A DNA stretch of 40,786 nucleotides from assembly GCA_021154325.1 (NCBI GenBank), contig JAJKIR010000190.1, forward strand, positions 1 through 40,786. The letters are read 5' to 3'. How positions within the stretch are numbered: the stretch's first letter is position 1; the number at the start of each line of letters is the position of its first letter. This document shows positions 17,673 through 25,301 of this stretch, in pieces. The notes under the pieces are model-generated. The model did no database searches. It was given only the letters and a program-made list of their open reading frames with translations, and was not told where the DNA came from. A program made the translations under genes and the position numbers. Source of the stretch: Gemmatimonas sp. Its GTDB lineage: Bacteria > Gemmatimonadota > Gemmatimonadetes > Gemmatimonadales > Gemmatimonadaceae.

Positions 17673-18488
17673 TCAATGCCGCGAGCCGGCGAAACGGTCC
17701 CGCGCGGGTGGCCCGATGACCAGTCGCTCGAAAGCACCGTGGCAATGCGACATCGTGCCCACGAGCACATCGGCGGCGCCATGCTCCGCGGCGTCACGTA
17801 CCAGGTCGTCTCCCGCAATCACCTCACGCGTGTCGAACATGCCGACGCCGTAAGCTCGATGCGTACAGTGGAATATCGCCGGTCCGGCAAGCGGGCGTCC
17901 TGCCCGGCGTTCATGGCTGACATATTCCATGGCCGTTTCGGGAAGACTCCACGAGCGAACACCGCGTGTGTGCGGACAGACGCGCGGCTCGATGCAATTG
18001 ATGGGGCACGTCCACTCCGCGAAGCTCACGTAGTGCGGACCGTCTCCGGTAGAACGCTGCCATGGCGTTGGCGGTTCCGTCGCGAGTGCGCGCGAGCTGA
18101 CGTCGCGATCCGGCCAGCGCGCCCGCGCCCGATCGCGAATCCATTCGAACATGAGATGCGGCATGAGCGGCGACGGCACGATCGCGTCGTCGCGCGTCGT
18201 TACGCGATCGCGCGACGCCTCATCGAGGTAGCGCCCGAAGAAGTGGCGCCAGTCGTCTGCCACGATCTCGATCCCATCAACTGCGAGCGTCGGATCGCCC
18301 CCTACCGCACAGGCTGCGTCGCGATCGACGACGAGCACGTGCTGCCACGCGACGGCTCCGGCTCGCGCGGCACGGCGAAGCTGGCGCACGTAATAGCTGC
18401 CGTAACACCCACCACCGACGACGACGATCGTGCCAAATCGGAGCGCGCGCTCCTGCGTCGCGGTGGTCTGTGACTCACCGGCGAACAT
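17673..18488 (-). CDS. Unknown Rossmann-like protein with CPxNC...CP cysteine motif
   Basis: About 271 residues, family not recognised. A nucleotide-binding-like start IVVVGGGCYGSYYVRQL (21-37) and an acidic end of strand two (LVVDRD, 52-57) suggest a dinucleotide-binding fold. The striking part is WTCPINCIEPRVCPHTRG with C161, C165 and C171, and later clusters HCTH (207-210) and SHCH (247-250). Together these could bind an Fe-S cluster or a metal. The ATG at 18488 overlaps the end of the preceding PTR1-like reductase by 14 nt, so the two are coupled and probably act together. trxB follows 13 nt downstream. Confidence 0.75.
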   Translation of the reverse strand: MFAGESQTTATQERALRFGTIVVVGGGCYGSYYVRQLRRAARAGAVAWQHVLVVDRDAACAVGGDPTLAVDGIEIVADDWRHFFGRYLDEASRDRVTTRDDAIVPSPLMPHLMFEWIRDRARARWPDRDVSSRALATEPPTPWQRSTGDGPHYVSFAEWTCPINCIEPRVCPHTRGVRSWSLPETAMEYVSHERRAGRPLAGPAIFHCTHRAYGVGMFDTREVIAGDDLVRDAAEHGAADVLVGTMSHCHGAFERLVIGPPARDRFAGSRH

Positions 18489-19203
18489 GCCGGCCGCCGT
18501 CGACGATGATGGTTTCGCCCGTGACGTAGTCGGCGCGGAGCAGATACAGCATGGCTCCAACCACGTCGTCGGGCGAGCCGAGGCGCTGGAGCGGCGTCGA
18601 TTCGCGCAGCTTCGCCGCGTCATCCTCGCTCCACTGATCGGGAAGGAGCACCGCTCCCGGCGCGATCGCGTTGACGCGAACGTCGGGAGCGAGCGTGCGC
18701 GCAAGCGCGCGCGTCATGTACACGATTCCAGCCTTGGAGATTCCATGCGGAATGTACGCCGGCCATGTCTCGAAGGCCGCCAGATCGGCGATGTTGACGA
18801 TCGCGCCGTGAGCGCGAGCGAGGTGCGGCGCCGCCGCCTGAGCGAGGAGAAATGGCGCGCGCAGGTTGAGCGCCATCATCGCGTCCCACTGCTCAACCGT
18901 GACCTCGCCTAACGGCGTTCGCTCCATCACCGCCGACGAGTTGATCAGCACGTCGAGACCGCCGAGCTGGCGCACGACGTCGTCGATCAATCCTGCGGCC
19001 GTGGCGCCGGTGAGGTCGGCTGTGACGAGCGAACCCTTACCCCCGACACGTTCGATCATGCGCGCGGTCTCGCGCGCTCCAGCGTCGCTGGCGTGGTAGT
19101 GAACGGCAACCGTCATTCCCTCCGCCCCGAGCGCTACGGCCAGGGCGCGGCCGACGCGCCTCCCTGCTCCGGTAACCAAGGCGACTCGACCGCGGAGATC
19201 CAT
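18475..19203 (-). CDS. Short-chain dehydrogenase, pteridine-reductase (PTR1/FolM)-like, catalytic Tyr replaced by His
   Basis: 242 residues, classical SDR fold. The cofactor motif TGAGRRVG (11-18) has the Arg pair typical of NADPH-dependent PTR1/FolM enzymes. Relative to Leishmania PTR1 (Asp181, Tyr194, Lys198), the residues here are D140, H153 and K157 at identical spacing, so Asp and Lys are kept but Tyr is His. Either His substitutes in catalysis or the protein has another role. C-terminal VTGETIIVDGGRHV is normal. It starts the run that continues with the Cys-rich unknown gene, by 14-nt overlap. TTA at residue 98 lies in a GCCTAACG motif. Confidence 0.85.
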   Translation of the reverse strand: MDLRGRVALVTGAGRRVGRALAVALGAEGMTVAVHYHASDAGARETARMIERVGGKGSLVTADLTGATAAGLIDDVVRQLGGLDVLINSSAVMERTPLGEVTVEQWDAMMALNLRAPFLLAQAAAPHLARAHGAIVNIADLAAFETWPAYIPHGISKAGIVYMTRALARTLAPDVRVNAIAPGAVLLPDQWSEDDAAKLRESTPLQRLGSPDDVVGAMLYLLRADYVTGETIIVDGGRHVRR

Positions 19204-19245
19204 GATGAAGGCTCCCGCTCGGACGGCCGAGCGCGATGGCTTTCG

Positions 19246-20115
19246 TTAGGCGACGAAGGCCCGGTGATCGCCGTCGCCTGCCGCGCGCTGGCTGACGAAT
19301 GCGTCCTGCCGCTCGAGCCAGGCGAACGGGATGCGCATCCCGCCGAGCGCTCGGCCACCCTCCGGCACGCCATGCCAGTCGGAACCACCGCTCGGTACGA
19401 GACGGAAATGATCGACCAGCGCCTGCAATCGAACGACATCCTCGTGCGAGTGACTCGGATGTCGAACCTCGACGCCATCGAGGCCGTGAGCGACGAGGGC
19501 TTCGATGCGCGCACGTGTGCCGGACGCCCCGGGATGAGCGAGAACCGCGACGCCGCCCGCATCGTGGATCATCGCGATCGCCTCCTGCATGGGAAGTCGA
19601 TCCTTCGGCACGTACGCAGCCCGGCCGTTGGCGAGATAGCGGTCGAACGCATCCCGGAGATCCGTCGCCCAGCCGTCATTGACGAGCGCTCGGGCAATGT
19701 GCGGCCGGCCGACGGCACCGCCGGCGGATTGCCCCAGCACATCCTCCATGCTCACCTTCACGCCGAGCTCGTTCAATCGCGTGACGATGCGCTCCGCCCG
19801 GCTCAGTCGCATGGTGCGCAGCTCACCCAGCCGCGCGTCAAGGCGGTTCACGTCGCTGAGGTGCAGCCCGAGCAGGTGAGTCTCGACATCGCCTTCGACG
19901 GCGCTGAGCTCGACGCCGGCAACGACGCGCACGCCTAACGATCGACCCTCGGCATCTGCGTCGGCTAGCCCAGCAACGGTGTCGTGATCGGTGAGCGCGA
20001 TCGCGGAGAGGCCGACCTCATGTGCCGCGCGCACGACCTCGCGTGGCGGCCGCGACCCGTCGGACGCGGTCGAGTGCGTGTGGAGGTCAACGAAGCGGCT
20101 CTCCGACGGGTTCAT
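19246..20115 (-). CDS. PHP-domain phosphoesterase (TrpH/YciV-like)
   Basis: 289 residues. PHP metal motifs DLHTHSTASDG (10-20), LTDHDTV, a Glu in AGVELSA, VLAHPGA and the C-terminal GSDWHG are all present. Family members hydrolyse 3',5'-nucleoside bisphosphates or 5' ends of short RNAs; the precise substrate is inferred. Its stop codon TAA is part of a GCCTAACG motif (19244-19251). Located 4 nt downstream of a small unknown gene. Confidence 0.9.
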   Translation of the reverse strand: MNPSESRFVDLHTHSTASDGSRPPREVVRAAHEVGLSAIALTDHDTVAGLADADAEGRSLGVRVVAGVELSAVEGDVETHLLGLHLSDVNRLDARLGELRTMRLSRAERIVTRLNELGVKVSMEDVLGQSAGGAVGRPHIARALVNDGWATDLRDAFDRYLANGRAAYVPKDRLPMQEAIAMIHDAGGVAVLAHPGASGTRARIEALVAHGLDGVEVRHPSHSHEDVVRLQALVDHFRLVPSGGSDWHGVPEGGRALGGMRIPFAWLERQDAFVSQRAAGDGDHRAFVA

Positions 20116-20119
20116 CGCG

Positions 20120-20386
20120 TCAGCGCGCGTAGTCCGCCTCGGGCGACGTCGCGCTCGGTTGTGAGGAGTCGTGAAGCCGAATCAGATCGGCGTCGGAGAG
20201 CTCGGCGAACGACTGCTCGCGCGATCGCGACCCTTGCGGCGAGTAGCGGGTGACGCGGACTCGCCGATCGGCGCCGTCGCCACTGATGAACATGAGCGAA
20301 AACTCATCACGATCGTTCTGGGTCACGCGCCCGGAGGGCATGACGCGCCAGAGACGGCCGTCGACAGTGATCGTACGCGTGGGCAT
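20120..20386 (-). CDS. Small hypothetical protein, 88 aa
   Basis: Unrecognised. It starts MPTRTITVDGRLWRVMPSGRVTQNDRDEFSLMFI, looks like a small beta-rich domain (about 1-50), followed by a helical AELSDADLIRLHD segment. No membrane or metal motif. Tightly placed between the gene at 20389 (2-nt gap) and the PHP gene (4-nt gap), with normal codon use, so it is probably expressed. Confidence 0.7.
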   Translation of the reverse strand: MPTRTITVDGRLWRVMPSGRVTQNDRDEFSLMFISGDGADRRVRVTRYSPQGSRSREQSFAELSDADLIRLHDSSQPSATSPEADYAR

Positions 20387-20388
20387 TC

Positions 20389-20649
20389 TCAGGACAACTC
20401 CACTTCACGGTAAATACGGGCCGGATCGAGCGCCGGATCGGGTGCCGACGCGTGCGCCCGCGCCAGCGTCTCCGCGTCCGGCGCTTCGAAGAACTCGAGG
20501 AACGCGCCCGGAAGACTCGCCTCCTCGAAGACCCAGAAATGACATTTCGCGCGGCTGTAGTGCTGCTGTTTCCGCTTCATCCGCTCGAAGAATTTCTCCC
20601 GCTCGCCCGGCGTGACGAGCGTGCGCTGCACGCTGAGGGCTCTCGCCAT
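20389..20649 (-). CDS. Small hypothetical protein, 86 aa
   Basis: Unrecognised. Soluble, 86 residues, MARALSVQRTLVTPGEREKFF..., with FWVFEEASLPGAFLEFFEAPD in the middle. The pattern resembles small ferredoxin-like alpha/beta (dimeric barrel) proteins, but this is only an impression. The start is the ATG at 20649, 5 nt after the E2 stop. The same frame is open much further upstream only as an antiphase reading of E2. Confidence 0.7.
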   Translation of the reverse strand: MARALSVQRTLVTPGEREKFFERMKRKQQHYSRAKCHFWVFEEASLPGAFLEFFEAPDAETLARAHASAPDPALDPARIYREVELS

Positions 20650-20654
20650 CTCGC

Positions 20655-22058
20655 TCAGACCACTCCAGCCTCGGGGAAGCTCTCGAGTCCCTGCTTGATG
20701 AACGCGAGGAACTTGTCCGCGTCGGCGCCGTCGACGATGCGGTGATCGAACGAGAGCGAGAAATACGCACAGGTTCGGATGGCGATGGTGTCCTCTCCGT
20801 CGGGACCCGCGATCACCTTCGGCCGCTTCTCGATTGCGCCCAAGCCGAGAATGGCGGAGGTGTTCAGGGGGATGATCGGCGTTCCCATGAGCGAGCCGAA
20901 GACGCCGGGATTCGTGATCGAAAAGGTCGCCCCCTGCACTTCCTGGGGCTGGAGTCGCTTGCTTCGGGCCCGCTGCGCGAGATCGTTGAGCTGTCGCGTG
21001 AGGCCGGTGATCGAGAGCTCGTCGGCGTTCTTGATGACGGGGACGATGAGTCCCCAATCGAGTGCGACGGCGATGCCAATGTTGTACTGCTTGCGATAGA
21101 TGATGTTGGTGCCCGAGACGGCGGCGTTGAGCACGGGGTGCTGCTTGAGGCCGTCGACGACGACTTTGATGATGAACGGAAGGTACGTGAGCTTCTGGCC
21201 GCTCTTCGCCTCGAACTCGGCGCGCGCCCTGGCGCGGATGCGCGCGATGCGCGTGAGGTCGATCTCGAAGAAGGAAGTGACATGAGCGGACGTCCGGCGC
21301 GCCGCGACCATGTGGTCGCTCGTCAGACGGCGGATCTGTGTCATCGGCTCGATGACGTCGCCCGGCCGGGCTTCGGCTGGCGGCCCGTGCTGTTCAGCCC
21401 CGGCGGGGGCGTGCATCGATGGCCGCGTTGCCACGCCGGGTGTCGCGTTCGCGCCAGACTCGATGAACTCGAGGATGTCGCGCTTCGTGACGCGGCCGGC
21501 AATGCCGGAGCCCTGCATCGCGCTGAGCTCGATCCCGTGCTCGGCCGCGATTTTCCGGACGAGCGGTGAGGACTTGGTGCGGAGGCGGTCGTGCAGGGAG
21601 TTGCCCCCGTTAGGCGGCGGCGTTGGGCTTCGGGGCGCGGTTGATTGGTTGGATGCGGACGCAGCGACGGGCGTATTTTGGACAGCGGGGGGGCCCCCCG
21701 CGGTAGCACCTGCGCCTCGCGCCGCCGCGCCGCCGGCAGCCGCTGCAGCTGGCGCCGATGTCGCTGCGCGCTCGGCCGGCGCACTCGGCGGCGAGCCAGC
21801 ACTCACCGCGGCACCTTTCTCCGTCTCCAGACGCGCCACCACCGCCTGCACCGGCACCGTCTGACCCTCGGTGACAAGGATCTCCGCGAGCACCCCGTTC
21901 GACGGCGCGGGAATCTCCGCATCCACCTTGTCGGTCGAGATCTCGAAGATCGGCTCGTCGCGCTTCACCTCGTCGCCGACCTTCTTCAGCCAGCGCGACA
22001 GCGTGCCTTCCGCAATCGATTCCCCCATCTGGGGCATCACAATGTCTACGCGAGCCAC
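20655..22058 (-). CDS. Dihydrolipoamide acyltransferase, E2 of a 2-oxoacid dehydrogenase complex
   Basis: 467 residues. An N-terminal lipoyl domain with lipoylated K44 in EISTDKVDAEIP, an Ala/Pro/Gly-rich flexible linker (about 80-160), a peripheral-subunit-binding domain (SSPLVRKIAAEHGIEL to RVTKRDILEFI, about 165-200), and a catalytic core ending in SFDHRIVDGADADKFL with the His-Asp pair. It transfers the acyl group from E1 to CoA. Whether pyruvate or branched-chain ketoacids are used cannot be decided; the separate E1-alpha and E1-beta are compatible with both. No E3 gene in the window. Confidence 0.95.
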   Translation of the reverse strand: MARVDIVMPQMGESIAEGTLSRWLKKVGDEVKRDEPIFEISTDKVDAEIPAPSNGVLAEILVTEGQTVPVQAVVARLETEKGAAVSAGSPPSAPAERAATSAPAAAAAGGAAARGAGATAGGPPAVQNTPVAASASNQSTAPRSPTPPPNGGNSLHDRLRTKSSPLVRKIAAEHGIELSAMQGSGIAGRVTKRDILEFIESGANATPGVATRPSMHAPAGAEQHGPPAEARPGDVIEPMTQIRRLTSDHMVAARRTSAHVTSFFEIDLTRIARIRARARAEFEAKSGQKLTYLPFIIKVVVDGLKQHPVLNAAVSGTNIIYRKQYNIGIAVALDWGLIVPVIKNADELSITGLTRQLNDLAQRARSKRLQPQEVQGATFSITNPGVFGSLMGTPIIPLNTSAILGLGAIEKRPKVIAGPDGEDTIAIRTCAYFSLSFDHRIVDGADADKFLAFIKQGLESFPEAGVV

Positions 22059-22064
22059 CGCATC

Positions 22065-22355
22065 TCACCCCGTTTCAGTGTTGCCGGACGCAAGTTCACG
22101 CCGCTCACCGCGCCGCATGCGCCAGATCGCCACGCTCGGAATCACAACCAGACCTGCAAGCGCACCACAAACAGCGTAGATGAACCATCCGCATGGAGCG
22201 CCAGTCTCCGCGTCCGGAGAGCACCCACGAATCGCACCGACGATCTTCGCCACCAGCACCGCGATCATCCCGCCGCCTGCCAGACCGATCACGGCCATCA
22301 GACATCCCACACCAACATAAGCCGGACGACGCGACTCTGTAGCGGCGGCCGCCAT
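22065..22355 (-). CDS. Small hypothetical membrane protein, 96 aa
   Basis: Two hydrophobic segments (about 13-40 and 57-78) with a short Cys-containing loop (RGCSPDAETGAPCGW), then a basic tail. Unknown function. It is wedged between E1-beta (1-nt gap) and E2 (6-nt gap) in the same operon, an uncommon place for a membrane protein. Confidence 0.7.
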   Translation of the reverse strand: MAAAATESRRPAYVGVGCLMAVIGLAGGGMIAVLVAKIVGAIRGCSPDAETGAPCGWFIYAVCGALAGLVVIPSVAIWRMRRGERRELASGNTETG

Positions 22356-22356
22356 C

Positions 22357-23334
22357 TCAGTAGGCGGCCAGCGTCCGCGCGGCTGTCACGATATCACTCG
22401 TCTGCGGCAAGACGAAGTCCTCCAGGGGCGGCGCATACGGCAGAGGCACGTCGTGCGCCGTCACGCGCAGCACCGGGGCATCCAGCCACTCGAAGCAGCT
22501 CTCGTTGATGCGCGACGTGATCTCCCCCGCGATCCCGCCGGTCCGAGTATCCTCGTGGACGACGAGCACACGGTTCGTCTTCCTCGTTGTCGACGTGATT
22601 GCGTCGTCATCCAGGGGGCTCAGAGATCGCAGGTCGAGCACTTCCACCGAGAGTCCGTCTTCGCGCTCCAGCTGCTCGGCCGCCTCGAGCGCTTTCCAGA
22701 CGGTCGCCGCGTACGTGATGATCGACAGATCGCGCCCTTCACGCGCGAGCCGCGCCTTCCCGATCGGGGTGACGTGGTCACCGGCCGGCATCGTTCCCTT
22801 GATCCGGCGATAGAGATATTTGTGCTCGAAGAAGAGCACGCAATCGTCGTCGCGTATCGCGGCCTTGAGGAGGCCCTTTGCATCCTCGGCTGTCGAGGGA
22901 TAAACGACCTTCAGCCCCGGCGTGTGGATGAATCCGGCTTCGGGATTCTGCGAGTGGAACGGCCCCCCGCGCACGTACCCGCCGCTCGGACCCCGAACGA
23001 CCATGGGACACGGCAGCATCGCGCGATAACGAGCCGTCGCCACGTAGTTCGTGAGCATGTCGTAGGCGTTCGCGATGAAGTCGATGAACTGCATCTCCAC
23101 CACTGGACGCATGCCCATGTGCGCCGCGCCCGCCGCCGCACCAACGATTCCGATCTCCGAGATCGGCGTGTCGATCACGCGCTGCTCGCCGAACCGGTCG
23201 AGCAGGCCCTCTGTCGCCTTGAACGCACCGCCGTAAGCGCCGATGTCTTCGCCGAGACAGAACACGTTGCCATCGCGGTCCATCTCTTCGATGAGCGCCT
23301 CGCGGATGGCTTCGAGGTATGTGACTTCAGCCAT
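22357..23334 (-). CDS. 2-oxoacid dehydrogenase E1 component, beta subunit
   Basis: About 325 residues of the transketolase pyrimidine/C-terminal type: MAEVTYLEAIREALIEEM, GLDRFGEQRVIDTPISEIGIVG-type segment, and the C-terminal domain with VLDLRSLSPLDDDAI and VHEDTRTGGIAGEI. The ATG at 23334 shares its first base with the E1-alpha TGA stop (TGATG), so translation is coupled. Pairs with E1-alpha as the decarboxylating heterotetramer. Confidence 0.95.
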   Translation of the reverse strand: MAEVTYLEAIREALIEEMDRDGNVFCLGEDIGAYGGAFKATEGLLDRFGEQRVIDTPISEIGIVGAAAGAAHMGMRPVVEMQFIDFIANAYDMLTNYVATARYRAMLPCPMVVRGPSGGYVRGGPFHSQNPEAGFIHTPGLKVVYPSTAEDAKGLLKAAIRDDDCVLFFEHKYLYRRIKGTMPAGDHVTPIGKARLAREGRDLSIITYAATVWKALEAAEQLEREDGLSVEVLDLRSLSPLDDDAITSTTRKTNRVLVVHEDTRTGGIAGEITSRINESCFEWLDAPVLRVTAHDVPLPYAPPLEDFVLPQTSDIVTAARTLAAY

Positions 23335-24512
23335 CAGTCGTTCTCGCGCGCGACTTGGCCAGCCTTGCCCGACCCGTTCGCGGACGAGAAGGTGCCCCAC
23401 CCTTCTGGCCGCTCATTCGTCTCGACCGCCGAGCGCTTGCCGCGGCGATACCACAACGGTACCTCGGCCGCTGGCTCCGCATACACGCCAACGAGCGCAT
23501 CGAGCGGCTCGGGGGCCGGGGACTGCTCCGCGATCTCGGTCGCCTCATCGACCTCGTGCCGCACACGCGCGTCGATCTCCGTCAGCTCTGCCTCACCAAA
23601 GCTCAGCTCCGATCGCAGTCGTGCGACGTAGCGATCGATTGGGTCATTCTCGCGGGCCCATTTGTCAATCTCGCCGGGCGGCACGTACGACTGGTTGTCG
23701 TGCTCCGCGTGCCCCTTGCGTCGATACGACATCAGCTCGACGATCGATACGCCTTCACCCGCGCGCGCGCGATCGACAGCACGTTTAGTAACTTCGTATG
23801 TCGCGATGACGTCGTTGCCGTCGGCCTGCTCCCCCGGCACACCATAACCGATCGCCTTGTCGACGAACTGCTGCGCGAGCGTCTGCTTCCGTGTCGGTGT
23901 CGAGTAGGCATATCCGTTGTTCTCGATTACGACCACGAGCGGGCAACGCTGCACGGCGGCGAAATTGATCCCCTCGTGGAATGCGCCCGTCGACGTGGCG
24001 CCGTCGCCGACATACACGAGGCCCACGCGCGCCTCACCGCGCATCTTGAAGGTGAGCGTCACGCCAGCCATGACTGGCACCATGTCACCGAGCGGTGAGA
24101 TCTGCCCGATGAATCCGCGCTCGGTGTCGCCGAAATGGATGTTGAGCTCGCGTCCGCGGGTCGGCGAATCGCCCTTCGCCATGTACTGGCGAAGGATCTC
24201 TACCGGCGTCGCACCCTTCACCAGCATCGAGCCGAGGTTCCGGATGAGCGGCGACAGCACGTCCTCTCGGCGGAGCGCGAACGCGCTGCCCACCGCGTCC
24301 GCTTCCTGACCTAACGAGCGAAAGAGGCCGCCCACCACCTTGGTCTGTCGATAGAGCGCGACGAGCCGTTCCTCGAGCGTCCGCGTGAGCCGCATCCAGT
24401 AGTAGAGCTCGAGGAGCTGCGCGCGCGTGAGGCCAGCGGGGTGGACGTCGTTACGCGGCGTCGTTCGCGCGGCGCCGCGCTTTGCCCCGCCCGTTACTCG
24501 AGTCGCCATCAA
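23334..24512 (-). CDS. 2-oxoacid dehydrogenase E1 component, alpha subunit
   Basis: 392 residues. The thiamine diphosphate motif starts at GDGATSTGAFHEG and ends at ENNGYAYSTP. A phosphorylation-loop-like YRRKGHAEHD follows. The N-terminus has a 20-residue basic extension. It overlaps the preceding small gene by 4 nt and E1-beta by 1 nt. The C-terminal tail (about 350-392) is longer than usual and low in complexity. Confidence 0.95.
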   Translation of the reverse strand: MMATRVTGGAKRGAARTTPRNDVHPAGLTRAQLLELYYWMRLTRTLEERLVALYRQTKVVGGLFRSLGQEADAVGSAFALRREDVLSPLIRNLGSMLVKGATPVEILRQYMAKGDSPTRGRELNIHFGDTERGFIGQISPLGDMVPVMAGVTLTFKMRGEARVGLVYVGDGATSTGAFHEGINFAAVQRCPLVVVIENNGYAYSTPTRKQTLAQQFVDKAIGYGVPGEQADGNDVIATYEVTKRAVDRARAGEGVSIVELMSYRRKGHAEHDNQSYVPPGEIDKWARENDPIDRYVARLRSELSFGEAELTEIDARVRHEVDEATEIAEQSPAPEPLDALVGVYAEPAAEVPLWYRRGKRSAVETNERPEGWGTFSSANGSGKAGQVAREND

Positions 24513-24802
24513 TAATTCGCTTCGAGCGCGTGGCCCGGGTCTTCGGTGCGATGGATCGTCACGAAGAACTTCTTGACGTTGCGATCCATTCGGCTCTCCC
24601 CCATCTGGTCGGTTTCGACCTCGACGAAGGTGTAGTGCCCGCCCTCCGCCCTCACGCGAACGCGCGCGACCCCCAGTGCACCGGAGAACTTCCGCGCGCG
24701 CGGCTCGGACTCGATCTGGGCCAGACCAAGACCCGGGAAAAAATTGTCGGCGGCGGCGAGCACCTCCGCCGGCGGTCGATGGCTGCGATAGAAGTGCCGC
24801 AT
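24509..24802 (-). CDS. Small hypothetical protein, 97 aa
   Basis: Unrecognised. MRHFYRSHRPPAEVLAAADNFFPGLG then a beta-rich stretch (GVARVRVRAEGGHYTFVEVETDQ) and a basic end, likely a small START-like or ferredoxin-like fold. It overlaps the E1-alpha start by 4 nt and so is first in the dehydrogenase operon. Function not inferable. Confidence 0.7.
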   Translation of the reverse strand: MRHFYRSHRPPAEVLAAADNFFPGLGLAQIESEPRARKFSGALGVARVRVRAEGGHYTFVEVETDQMGESRMDRNVKKFFVTIHRTEDPGHALEANY

Positions 24803-24829
24803 TGGGTTGTCGTTATGCAGAGGCGAGGC

Positions 24830-25291
24830 TCACGGCGTCGCGGACGGCAGTTCGTTGAGCACCTCTTGCATCCACTCCTGCTTCTCGAGTGGGTGCAGCG
24901 AGTCGCGACGGAAACGAAAGCCGATTGCCCACAGGCCGGAGGTCACGAAGTTCAGCTTCCCGTAGTAGGTGCCGACCTCCGGCCCGTACTTGAAGCCATC
25001 CCACGTTTGCGCCCCTTCCTTGTTATTGGCGTAAATCTGCCCTTCGCCGTCCTGAATGGGCTCTCGCGTGTCGCGATCGCGAATGAAGAATTTGTAAGTG
25101 ATGTCCCCGCGCGCGTGCGGCTGAGTCTCCGACGGCACGATCGTGAACGAGTAGGTCTTCGTGAAGTAGTGCATCTCGGGCTGCTTTGCTTCCGACCGGC
25201 CGCAGCTCGCCGCGACTACGCTCCCCACGACGATCGCCGTCGTCGCTCCAACCACGCGCAACCATGCCCGCGTTTCCCGAGTGGCTACCAT
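24830..25291 (-). CDS. Predicted lipoprotein, 153 aa
   Basis: A signal peptide with hydrophobic core (about 11-27) and lipobox VAASC puts the lipid-modified Cys at residue 30. The mature part is mostly beta: HYFTKTYSFTIVPSE, DITYKFFIRDRDTREPIQDGEGQI, and a WDGFKYGPEVGTYYGKLNF segment, reminiscent of FixH/YtkA-like immunoglobulin domains. Function unknown. Independent 10-nt spacing from ino1 upstream and 27 nt to the next gene suggests co-transcription. Confidence 0.75.
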   Translation of the reverse strand: MVATRETRAWLRVVGATTAIVVGSVVAASCGRSEAKQPEMHYFTKTYSFTIVPSETQPHARGDITYKFFIRDRDTREPIQDGEGQIYANNKEGAQTWDGFKYGPEVGTYYGKLNFVTSGLWAIGFRFRRDSLHPLEKQEWMQEVLNELPSATP

Positions 25292-25301
25292 GGCGCTCCT
25301 C

